Notes under the pieces: model-generated
Database searches by the model: none
Seen by the model: only the letters and a program-made list of their open reading frames with translations
Told to the model about the DNA's origin: nothing
Source: Sphaerisporangium perillae
Lineage (GTDB): Bacteria > Actinomycetota > Actinomycetes > Streptosporangiales > Streptosporangiaceae
NCBI RefSeq assembly: GCF_023276435.1
Contig: NZ_JALLPO010000018.1
Coordinates: 1-64,000 of the forward strand
DNA: 64,000 nucleotides
Direction: 5' to 3'
Part shown: positions 7,694-17,903 of the stretch, one piece after another
Numbering within the stretch: position 1 is the stretch's first letter
How the letters are laid out: every line of letters starts with the position of its first letter
Translations under genes and position numbers: made by a program

Positions 7694-9037
7694 ATGAGCC
7701 CCCCTTCGGCCGACGCCGATCTGCCCGCGTCGCCCTCGCGCATATCGGCCCTCATGGCGGTCCTGTCCCGCATCGGCCGTTCCCTGATGCTGCCCATCGC
7801 CGCCCTCCCCGCGGCCGGCCTGCTGCTCCGGCTCGGCCAGGACGACCTGCTCGGACGGACCGACAACGCCGCCCTCGACAAGATCGCAGAGGTCGTGGGG
7901 GGCGCGGGCGGGGTGCTCTTCGACAACCTTCCCCTCCTGTTCGCCATCGGCGTGGCCGTCGGGTTCGCCCGCCGCTCCGACGGCTCCACGGCGCTCGCCG
8001 CGCTGATCGGCTACCTGGTCTTCGACCGGGTGTCCCGGCTGATGTTCTTCGACGCCTCCGGGTACGTCGTGCACGCCCGGGTCGCCCAGACGGTCGTCGG
8101 CACCGACGGCAAGCCGGTGGAGGTCATCGACCTGGCGTCGGGCAACCCGACCGGCGTGCTCGGCGGCATCGTCATCGGGATCACCGCGGCGCTGCTGTAC
8201 CAGCGCTACCACCGCATCAAGCTGCCCACCTGGCTGGCGTTCTTCGGCGGCCGCCGGTTCGTCCCCATCGTCACGGCGTTCGCGGCGCTCATCCTCGGCG
8301 TCGTCTTCGGCCTGCTCTGGCAGCCCGTGGGCGAGGGGATGACGACGTTCGGCCGGTGGCTCGCGGACCACTCCACGGCCGGGGCGGGGATCTACGGCGT
8401 CGCCAACCGGCTGCTCATCCCCTTCGGGCTGCACCACTTCCTGAACTCCATCGTGTGGTTCCAGGTGCCCGACTGCACGGTCGGCGGCAAGCAGTTCACC
8501 GGGGATCTCACCTGCTACCTGCAGGGCAACCCGGGATCGGGCGAGTTCATGGCCGGGTTCTTCCCCGTCATCATGTTCGGCCTGCCCGCCGCCGCCATCG
8601 CCATCTGGCGGGCCGCGCCGCCGCACCGCCGGCGTGCCGTCGGCGGCATCATGATCTCGGCGGCGCTCGTGGCCTTCGTCACCGGGATCACCGAGCCGAT
8701 CGAGTTCGCGTTCATCTTCGTGGCCCCGCTGCTCTTTGTGATCCACGCTCTGCTCACCGGGCTGTCGATGGCGCTGGTGGCCGCCTTGGACGGGCATCTG
8801 GGCTTCAGCTTCTCGGCCGGCGCCATCGACGCGACGCTCAACGCCACCAAGTCCAACACCGACCGGTTCTGGCAGATCATGCTCCTCGGGGTGATCTACG
8901 CGGTGGTGTACTACGTGGTGTTCAGCTTCCTGATCAAGCGGCTGAACATCCTGACCCCGGGGCGCGAGCCCGAGCCGGACATCGACGCGGGCGAGGCCAC
9001 CGGGTCATCGCCCGGCACGCGGACCCCGGCACCCTGA
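7694..9037 (+). CDS. PTS EIIC permease, GlcNAc/glucose family
   Basis: 447-residue membrane permease of the Glc family. The start MSPPSAD has GGAGGAAG upstream. Family blocks are SRIGRSLMLPIAALPAAGLLL in the first helix, LLFAIGVAVGFAR, the conserved GLHHFLNSIVWFQ loop, and the sugar-binding FVTGITEPIEFAFIF. About ten transmembrane segments are apparent. No EIIB or EIIA domain is fused; these are supplied by 5456 and 4979. The dasR context and missing fusion point to GlcNAc (NagE2/PtsC2 style in Streptomyces) rather than glucose. Its last codons and stop lie in a 32-bp tandem duplication (9018..9076). Confidence 0.9.
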   Translation: MSPPSADADLPASPSRISALMAVLSRIGRSLMLPIAALPAAGLLLRLGQDDLLGRTDNAALDKIAEVVGGAGGVLFDNLPLLFAIGVAVGFARRSDGSTALAALIGYLVFDRVSRLMFFDASGYVVHARVAQTVVGTDGKPVEVIDLASGNPTGVLGGIVIGITAALLYQRYHRIKLPTWLAFFGGRRFVPIVTAFAALILGVVFGLLWQPVGEGMTTFGRWLADHSTAGAGIYGVANRLLIPFGLHHFLNSIVWFQVPDCTVGGKQFTGDLTCYLQGNPGSGEFMAGFFPVIMFGLPAAAIAIWRAAPPHRRRAVGGIMISAALVAFVTGITEPIEFAFIFVAPLLFVIHALLTGLSMALVAALDGHLGFSFSAGAIDATLNATKSNTDRFWQIMLLGVIYAVVYYVVFSFLIKRLNILTPGREPEPDIDAGEATGSSPGTRTPAP

Positions 9038-9076
9038 GCGTCGCGGGCTCGCGGACCCCGGCACCCTGAGCGTCGC
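9018..9076. repeat. 32-bp tandem duplication across the EIIC stop codon
   Basis: The 27-bp stretch cgcggaccccggcaccctga plus gcgtcgc occurs at 9018 and again at 9050. The first copy supplies the final codons and stop of the EIIC gene; the second is non-coding and carries the same TGA in the same local context. It looks like a recent slippage event. Confidence 0.9.
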
Positions 9077-9326
9077 CGCCCCGAGCACCAGCAGGCCCTT
9101 GCCCCATCGGAACGCCGCCGGCAGGCATTTTCGGACGGCCACCGATGTGGCCGGCGACCGCCCGAATATGGAGCTCTTCGCGAGCGGACACGCCAACTCG
9201 AGGTGATCGTTCCGCCCGCAATCCGTACGAACCGCACGCCTGGCCGGCAAGTTGGCCGCGCCGGTATCAGTGGGCGGGGCCGGAAACTCCATAGTTCGTC
9301 AATCCCCGACGACACCGGAGTGCCCG

Positions 9327-9959
9327 ATGCCACGCCCCTCCCGCCCGGTCACGCTCCCTCGCCTGCGTTCCGTTCCCCCGGCCGACCCGCCCTACGACGA
9401 CGAGCGCGCCCCGGGCTTCGCACCCCCGCCCCCCACCCAGGGCGCCCTCGCCCTCTCCTACGACCCCCCGCTCGAGACGCCGGCCCCGTACGGCTCGCCG
9501 GCCTCGTACGGCGCACCGCACGAGACGCCGGGCACGTACGGCGCACCACACGAGACGGCGGTCGCGGGCGGCGCACCGCACGAGAGGCGGGTTGCGGGCG
9601 GCCCGGTTCGGGAAGCACGGCCCGCGGGTCCTCGTCTCCGCGCGGCGGGCTCGCCGCCCGACGAGCGCAGGCTGCGCGGCCTCGGGCAGGCCCTCGCCGA
9701 GATACTGGCGGGCCGGCGGTCACCCAGCACGGTCGCCGACCGGCTGACCGAGAGGGCGTACGCCGAGCTGGTGCGCGCCGGCAAGATGATCCACACCAGA
9801 CGGCCGCCGCTCGTCGCGCTGCCCCACGTCAAGCAGCCACGTGACGGGGCCGTCGAGGCGTGCCTGCTGATCCACTGCGGGGAGCGCAGCCACGTCCTGG
9901 CGCTCCGCCTGGAACGGCACGGCGTCCAGTGGCTGTGCACCGAGTTCGAGACGGCCTGA
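9327..9959 (+). CDS. Rv3235-family protein
   Basis: 210-residue protein. The C-terminal half (about 115-210) is the conserved Rv3235-family domain, with RLRGLGQALAEILAGRR, TERAYAELV and a final VQWLCTEFE. The N-terminal half is a Pro-rich low-complexity tail with three 10-residue repeats (9501..9590). No signal peptide or membrane segment is seen. The ATG has GGAG six bases upstream. Such genes commonly lie next to secA in actinobacteria, convergent as here. The biochemical function is unknown. Confidence 0.82.
   Translation: MPRPSRPVTLPRLRSVPPADPPYDDERAPGFAPPPPTQGALALSYDPPLETPAPYGSPASYGAPHETPGTYGAPHETAVAGGAPHERRVAGGPVREARPAGPRLRAAGSPPDERRLRGLGQALAEILAGRRSPSTVADRLTERAYAELVRAGKMIHTRRPPLVALPHVKQPRDGAVEACLLIHCGERSHVLALRLERHGVQWLCTEFETA
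9501..9590. repeat. Three 30-bp in-frame repeats in the Rv3235-family gene
   Basis: Units at 9501, 9531 and 9561 share the core gcgcaccgcacgaga and encode ASYGAPHETP, GTYGAPHETA and VAGGAPHERR. They lie in the disordered N-terminal part. A further, weaker unit (PYGSP) precedes them. Confidence 0.88.
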
Positions 9960-9980
9960 CCACATCCGCAGCGCTCACGC

Positions 9981-10020
9981 GAACGGCCCCGCGACCCACA
10001 AAGGGGTCGCGGGGCCGTTC
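9981..10020. terminator. Strong bidirectional terminator hairpin
   Basis: A perfect 17-bp stem (gaacggccccgcgaccc and its complement) closes a 6-base loop, acaaag. It lies between the convergent Rv3235-family gene and secA and would serve both. No U-tract is present, as usual in this GC range. Confidence 0.9.
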
Positions 10021-10041
10021 CGGCGGCTATGGCGTGGCGGG

Positions 10042-12846
<2,805 letters not shown>

Positions 12847-13137
12847 TTTTTGTAAAGCTCCTCGCAGGTCTGTACCGCGGCCCGACGGCTGCGGAGGAGA
12901 GGACGAGACATGGTTCCCCGGACCATGGTAGGCGGTTTCACCACCGGACACAGCCATCGTCAAAGACGCTGTTGGGACCGTGAAGGCTTCACCCACCCTC
13001 CACCAGCGACCTTCCCGGGGTACGGCCTGCGGCACCGGCGGTGACGTTGTATATCGTGCGATGGTAAGGGGAGGGAATCTTTGCCTCCGGGCGCCCCTCC
13101 GACCGCACGGAAAATCGAACGAGAACAAGGAGTCGGG

Positions 13138-13428
13138 ATGGCCGACAGCGCACCGGCGCAAGCACATAGCGGTCAGTCGCACGCCGGGCGGGCATCGTCG
13201 TGGCTTGCCGTGACCGTGATCCTGGTCGGGTTCGTGATCGGCGGCGCCGCTCTCATGATCGGCCCCAACTGGCTGCTCTTCTGGTTCGGCGGCGGCGGCG
13301 TCATCGCGGTCGGCGGCATCCTCGCACTGGTCTTCGACGTCTTCTCCGACGTCATCGAGGACGCCCCCCGCACCATCGCGGTCCAGGAGCACCACTCGCC
13401 CTTCGAGCACCACGGCGACCGCGCCTGA
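13138..13428 (+). CDS. Small two-helix membrane protein (HGxxPAAW-like)
   Basis: 96 residues. A short His/Ser-rich cytoplasmic N-terminus ([14 protein letters not shown]) leads into two hydrophobic helices, about residues 22-45 and 49-70, then an acidic tail. The HAGRASSW block resembles the HGxxPAAW motif of small actinobacterial membrane proteins of unknown role. The ATG has AAGGAG upstream. It is divergent from secA, with 291 bases between the starts that must carry both promoters; no clear promoter elements were found there. Confidence 0.65.
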   Translation: MADSAPAQAHSGQSHAGRASSWLAVTVILVGFVIGGAALMIGPNWLLFWFGGGGVIAVGGILALVFDVFSDVIEDAPRTIAVQEHHSPFEHHGDRA

Positions 13429-13538
13429 CCGTCGTCCCGGCCCCGGCCGGGACGACACCCGCATGACCCCTTCGCCGGCGGATGCCGCCGCGACACCTGC
13501 ATAGCGGTTTTGTCGGTGGCACGCCCTACCATCGACTC

Positions 13539-14795
13539 ATGCCTAACGGTTTCCCCGCCCCCGCGATCGACCTGTCCGCCGACGAGGCCCGCCGGATCAT
13601 CCTCCGCGCGCAAGGGTTCCTCGGAGCCGACTCCCGCCGGGGCGGGGTGACCGCCATGCTGCGCCGCCTGGCCGCCGTGCAGCTCGACACCATCTCCGTT
13701 CTGGCCCGCTCCCACGAGCTGGTGGCGTACGCGCGGCTCGGCTCGGTCGCAAGAGCCAAGGTCGAGCGGGCCTACTGGCACGAGCCCGCCGCCGCCTTCG
13801 AATACTGGTGCCACGCCGCCTGCATCCTCCCGATCGACGACTGGCCGCTCTACGCCTTCCGCCGCCGGGCCTACCGCGCGCGTGGAGGCCGCTGGCACGA
13901 GGTCCCGCCGACGATCGGCAAGGTGCTCGAGCAGGTCAGGAACGAAGGGCCGCTCACCACGACCGAGCTCGGCGGCGCCAAGAACGGCGGGCCGTGGTGG
14001 GACTGGTCGGACGTCAAGATCTCCGTGGAGTTCCTCCTCGACATCGGCGAGGTCGTCTGCACGCGCAGGGTCGGCTGGCGCCGCGTCTACGACGTGGCCG
14101 ACCGGGTGATCCAGCCCGCCCTTCTTGGCGAGGAGCTCACCGACGCCGAGTGCATCGTGCGGCTCGCCCGCATCGCCGGCCGCGCCCTCGGGGTCGCCAC
14201 CCGTGCCGACCTGACCGACTTCCTGCGGCTGCGCGGCGCGTACGCGGCACTGCTGGACGAAGCGCTGCTCGACGGCTCCGCCGGGCTCGTCCCCGTACGC
14301 GTCGGCGGCTGGGGCGACGGGCGCGCGACGGGCGGCGGAAGACGGTCCAACGCGTGGGCCGATCCCGCCGCGCTCGAGACCGCGCCGCGCGGCCGGCACC
14401 GCACCACCCCGCTGTCCCCCTTCGACTCCCTGGTCTGGGACCGCGCCCGCACCGAGCGGGTCTTCGGCTTCACCCACCGGCTGGAGGCCTACGTGCCGAA
14501 GGACAAGCGGGTCCACGGCTACTTCACCATGCCGGTGCTGGCGGGAGGCCGCCTGATCGGGCGGGTGGACCCCGCCCGCGAGGGGTCGACGTTCGTGGCC
14601 AGGCAAGTCGGCTTCGAACCGTCGGCCGGGCGCGGCGGCGCGGCACGCGCCGGCGTGGTCGAGGCGATGAGCGACGCGCTCTGGGAGGCCGCCGCCTGGG
14701 TCGGCTGCGATGACGTGCGCGTAGAGCGCGTCAGCCTCCCAGAACTCGCGGCCCCCCTCGAAGCGGCCCTGCGCCACACCCCCGCCACTCCCTGA
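13539..14795 (+). CDS. Winged-helix DNA glycosylase, AlkZ/YcaQ family
   Basis: 418 residues of the HTH_42 family typified by E. coli YcaQ (AlkX) and Streptomyces AlkZ, monofunctional glycosylases that remove bulky alkyl adducts and unhook DNA crosslinks. The catalytic motif is QLD (48-50) in LAAVQLDTISVLARSHELV. That is the QxD form of YcaQ rather than the QxQ form of AlkZ proteins dedicated to azinomycin. Further family blocks are FEYWCHAACILPIDDWPL and LSPFDSLVWDRARTERVFGF. No antibiotic cluster is nearby, so a general repair role is more likely. No clear ribosome binding site precedes the ATG. Confidence 0.8.
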   Translation: MPNGFPAPAIDLSADEARRIILRAQGFLGADSRRGGVTAMLRRLAAVQLDTISVLARSHELVAYARLGSVARAKVERAYWHEPAAAFEYWCHAACILPIDDWPLYAFRRRAYRARGGRWHEVPPTIGKVLEQVRNEGPLTTTELGGAKNGGPWWDWSDVKISVEFLLDIGEVVCTRRVGWRRVYDVADRVIQPALLGEELTDAECIVRLARIAGRALGVATRADLTDFLRLRGAYAALLDEALLDGSAGLVPVRVGGWGDGRATGGGRRSNAWADPAALETAPRGRHRTTPLSPFDSLVWDRARTERVFGFTHRLEAYVPKDKRVHGYFTMPVLAGGRLIGRVDPAREGSTFVARQVGFEPSAGRGGAARAGVVEAMSDALWEAAAWVGCDDVRVERVSLPELAAPLEAALRHTPATP

Positions 14796-14822
14796 ACGGA
14801 GTCTTCGCGGGGGCGAGCGCGA

Positions 14823-15527
14823 TCAGGTGATCTCGAGGAGACGCTCTCTGACCGCGTAGACGACGGCTTCCATGCGGGAGTGGAGCTGGAGCTTCTCCAG
14901 GATGTTGCGTACGTGGTTCTTGACGGTGTTCTCGGAGATGAAGAGCTGCTTGGCGATCTCCCGGTTGTTCATGCCCTTGGCGACCAGGCGCAGCACCTCC
15001 ATCTCGCGCTCGGTCAGCCGCGGCACCGGCAGCTGCGGTGGGCGTTCGGCCTCCTTGCGGCTCATGTTGGCGAACTCGCTGATCAGCTTGGCCGCCATCG
15101 CGGGGTTGATCAGGGACTGGCCCTCGTGGACGCCGCGGACGGCGTCGGGCACCTCGTCGATCTGCACGTCCTTGAGCAGGTAGCCGGTGGCTCCCGCCTT
15201 GATCGCCTCGAAGAGGTCCTCTTCCTCGTCGCTCACGGTCAGCATGACGATGCGCGCGCTCGGCACCGACGCCTTGATCACCCGTGTCGCCTCGATGCCG
15301 CCCTGCCGGGGCATCCGGACGTCCATCAGAACGACGTCCGGGAGGAGGCGGTCGGCGATCTCGACCGCCTCCTGACCGTCACTCGCCTCGCCGACCACTT
15401 CGATGTCCGGCTCCGCGGCCAGCGCCAGTTCCAGGCTCCGCCGGATCAGCGCGTGATCGTCCACGATCAGCACGCGGATCGGCTCGTCACGCCCGGAGTG
15501 GCCGGCCGTTTCGTCGGTCTGCGTCAC
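14823..15527 (-). CDS. NarL/LuxR-type response regulator
   Basis: 234 residues. The receiver domain spans about 17-135, with the phospho-acceptor Asp69 in [10 protein letters not shown] and the switch Thr and Lys in MLTVSDEE and LLKDVQ. The C-terminal LuxR helix-turn-helix is [26 protein letters not shown]. No histidine kinase gene is adjacent, so it is an orphan, as are similar regulators beside hpf in other actinobacteria. The GTG start has GAGGAGGAGG upstream. It follows hpf on the same strand after 136 bases. Confidence 0.9.
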   Translation of the reverse strand: MTQTDETAGHSGRDEPIRVLIVDDHALIRRSLELALAAEPDIEVVGEASDGQEAVEIADRLLPDVVLMDVRMPRQGGIEATRVIKASVPSARIVMLTVSDEEEDLFEAIKAGATGYLLKDVQIDEVPDAVRGVHEGQSLINPAMAAKLISEFANMSRKEAERPPQLPVPRLTEREMEVLRLVAKGMNNREIAKQLFISENTVKNHVRNILEKLQLHSRMEAVVYAVRERLLEIT

Positions 15528-15663
15528 GCCTCCTCCTCGTGGGGAGCCGATCGCGCCGGTAGGTCGATCCCTACCGCGCGGCGCTCCCGCGCCGTCGGAA
15601 CCGCCATCATTACACGGGTTTCCGGCGCGCGGGGGTGGTCGAGAGGATCATCGAACGCGTTGG

Positions 15664-16332
15664 TTACTGTTCTACGAGCCGCAACACGCCGTATGCGTAC
15701 CCGACACGCCGGTACACGACGCTCGGGTGCCCGCACTCCTTGTCCCTGAACAGGTAGAAGTCGTGGCCGACGAGCTCCATCTCCAGCAGCGCCTGCTCGA
15801 TGGTCATCGCGTCGGCCTTGTGGAACTTCTCGCGGACGACGAGGGGCCCGTCGCCGTCCATCTCGATCGGGACGATGGGTTCCGAGTAGCCTGCCTCCTC
15901 GCGCGGCGGCTTCCCGGCGGCCTTCTCCTGCATCTCGGGCTCGGACGGAAGCGGCTCGGGCAAGGGCTCGTAGTTGTCGGCCAACGCGGAGGTCAGCTCA
16001 GCGACCGATGGGGGGCAGTGGTTGCCGTGGTGGACCTTCCGGCGATCGGCGATGCGCCGCAGCCGTCCCTCGAGCTTGCCGAGGGCGATGTCGAGTGCCG
16101 CGAACCGGTCGTCGGCGGACGCCTCAGCGCGCACCGCCGGTCCCTTGGAGTGGATGGTCAGCTCCACTCGCTCGCGCTCGTCGGTCGCCCGCACGTTCGC
16201 TTCTTTCGAAACCTCCACATCAACGCGTATGAGCTTGTTGTCCAGTCGTTCGATCCTGGCCAGCTTCGTTGTCACATGATCGCGGAAGCGGTCACTCACA
16301 CTGGTGTGCCGTCCCTTGACGATGATGTCCAC
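15664..16332 (-). CDS. hpf: Ribosome hibernation-promoting factor, long form
   Basis: 222 residues. The N-terminal HPF/YfiA domain (about 1-100) starts MDIIVKGRHTSVSDRFRDHV and binds the decoding region of the 30S subunit. The C-terminal domain (about 160-222), IVREKFHKADAMTIEQALLE through RRVGYAYGVLRLVE, dimerises long HPF and makes 100S ribosomes. The two are joined by a linker with KVHHGNHCPPS. The GTG start has AGGGGGG upstream. A 535-base leader without genes precedes it, suggesting stress-dependent or post-transcriptional control. Confidence 0.93.
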   Translation of the reverse strand: MDIIVKGRHTSVSDRFRDHVTTKLARIERLDNKLIRVDVEVSKEANVRATDERERVELTIHSKGPAVRAEASADDRFAALDIALGKLEGRLRRIADRRKVHHGNHCPPSVAELTSALADNYEPLPEPLPSEPEMQEKAAGKPPREEAGYSEPIVPIEMDGDGPLVVREKFHKADAMTIEQALLEMELVGHDFYLFRDKECGHPSVVYRRVGYAYGVLRLVEQ

Positions 16333-16799
16333 TCAAAGGCCCCCCTTCGTCTCGACTGCGAGGAGGGCACCCGTCCGGCCGACCTGGTCTTCGTCCCCAC
16401 ATCCGCCTGCTGAGGGGTTCGCGGCTCAGTCGCCACTACTGCCCTTCTCTTCTTGCGGAGGACATCTGGACCTCCGGGAAGGCAGGACTTACCTCTAAGC
16501 CGCACCGTGATCGGTCGACGAAGAGTCGCCTTACGTGGGCCGTTTCGCCTGCGGCTGGCATCGGCTAGCCAGTCCGGTCCCCTTGCGGGGGTCGGTCCGG
16601 CGCAACCACGGACCCGAACGGGTGCCATGGCTCGAACGCTAGTCGCTACCGGGCCGAATGTCAGCCGCGAGACCGGCCAAACGATCACTTTGAGTGATTT
16701 GCTTGGGGCTACAAGGCCGTCCCCAGACCAGCCGTTGACGATGCTCAGCCCTGCTCTACAAGGGCTTTCCCGTATCCGCTGATCAGGAGGATTCACGAC
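16333..16799. other. Long non-coding leader upstream of hpf
   Basis: No convincing protein gene. Several short hairpins can be seen: ggagg/cctcc (16457..16475), atcact-ttg-agtgat (16684..16698), and gccct/agggc around 16748-16765. The stretch may be a long structured 5' leader of hpf or hold a small RNA. No known riboswitch class is recognisable. Confidence 0.35.
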
Positions 16800-16871
16800 A
16801 TGCACTCGGCACAGATCATCACATGGCCGTGCCGAGGATTTGACCCGATCGTTACACTACGTAATCTTTAG
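16800..16871 (+). CDS. Possible 23-residue peptide with strong ribosome binding site
   Basis: ATG at 16800 follows caggaggattcacgac, an AGGAGG at good spacing, and reads MHSAQIITWPCRGFDPIV to a TAG overlapping the end of comF on the other strand. It contains an 8-bp inverted repeat (ctcggcac at 16805, gtgccgag at 16829). Codon use is not typical of the neighbours. It may be a real small ORF, a leader peptide, or chance. Confidence 0.2.
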   Translation: MHSAQIITWPCRGFDPIVTLRNL

Positions 16872-17737
16872 AATTTTGATCTAACCCGGGCGTGTCGCAC
16901 CCGGCGCGATGTGGCGGCCAGGGTGACCGCGAGCGGCACCGCCACGCCCTCGCGGCGCAGCGCCCGCGCCGCCTCCGCCAGCGTGGTGCCCGTGGTGACG
17001 ACATCGTCCACGAGCACCACCACCGGAACCGCCACCCCCGCGTCCGCAGGAGCCGCCGGCAAGGCCGCCGCAGGTGCCGCCACCGAGGTGGTCGCCGGTG
17101 ACGCCACGGGGGCCCAGGGCTCCTGGGCGGGCCGCTCGGCGGCGCGGCGCGCAGGACGCACCCGGAAGGCCCCGCCGAGATTCGCGGCCCTCTCCGGAGC
17201 GCTCAGCCCCGCCTGGTCGCTCACCCGCCGCGCCTGCGCGAGAAGCGGCGCCGGCGTGACCGGCCATCCTCGTGCTCGCAGGTGACCCGCCGCGAGCGCC
17301 GCCAGGCGGCGGACGGGGTCGTGGCCGCGCCGCCGCACGGACCGGCGGGAGCTCGGAACGGGGACCAGCGCGAACGGCTCACCCGGCCGGACTCCTCGGG
17401 CGTGCAACGCCGCCAGCAGCGTGGACGCCAGGCAGGCGGCGAGGGGCGGCGCCAGCACGGTGCGGCCCTTCTCCTTGTAGTCGAGGATGGCCCGGCGGAT
17501 CACACCCTCGTAGCGGGCGGCCGACCAGCAGTCGGGAAGCCCGCGCGGCGGCGGGCTGGGCGGCCTCGGGCCGGGATCGCCGTGCAACTCCGCCGCGCAG
17601 GCGGTGCAGAGGGCGGCGCCGGGCCGGGCGCACCCGACGCAGGAGCGGAGCGAAATCAGATCGAGAAGGGCGGTCAGCACCCGGCCAGACTGCGCCCCGC
17701 CACCGACAGGACCGGCCGCGATCGCGCACTCGTTCAC
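16868..17737 (-). CDS. ComF-family phosphoribosyltransferase-like protein
   Basis: 289 residues from the first ATG (a start further in, near LTALLDLISL, is possible). A treble-clef zinc motif CVGCARPGAALCTAC lies near residues 34-48. The PRPP-binding loop VVLVDDVVTTGTTL is near residue 240. The ComF family is tied to DNA uptake in competent bacteria, but in actinobacteria its role is not known. An Ala/Pro-rich insertion of about 40 residues (ERPAQEPWAPVASPATTS onwards) sits just before the PRPP loop and is unusual. It lies between hpf and lpqB, as in mycobacteria. Confidence 0.82.
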   Translation of the reverse strand: MNECAIAAGPVGGGAQSGRVLTALLDLISLRSCVGCARPGAALCTACAAELHGDPGPRPPSPPPRGLPDCWSAARYEGVIRRAILDYKEKGRTVLAPPLAACLASTLLAALHARGVRPGEPFALVPVPSSRRSVRRRGHDPVRRLAALAAGHLRARGWPVTPAPLLAQARRVSDQAGLSAPERAANLGGAFRVRPARRAAERPAQEPWAPVASPATTSVAAPAAALPAAPADAGVAVPVVVLVDDVVTTGTTLAEAARALRREGVAVPLAVTLAATSRRVRHARVRSKF

Positions 17738-17903
17738 AGGCCACCCACCCGAAGCGGGATCAACCGGCCACTGTCCACAGGAGACCGGCCCCTGCCCGGA
17801 TCAATCAGCGACCGTCCGCACGAGGCCCGCCGCCACCGGCACCGACCGGCCGCCGTCCAGTGGCGCCGTACCGGCGTCTGAAAGGCGGGCGGCAGGGCGG
17901 GCG

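Noticed and set aside
12847-13137. Small RNA or gene between secA and the small membrane protein
   Set aside because: No start signal, hairpin or conserved motif; the length is ordinary for two divergent promoters.
13173-14777. 534-codon minus-strand frame opposite the glycosylase gene
   Set aside because: Complement of the AlkZ/YcaQ-type gene and the small membrane protein; composition and lack of motifs mark it as a shadow.
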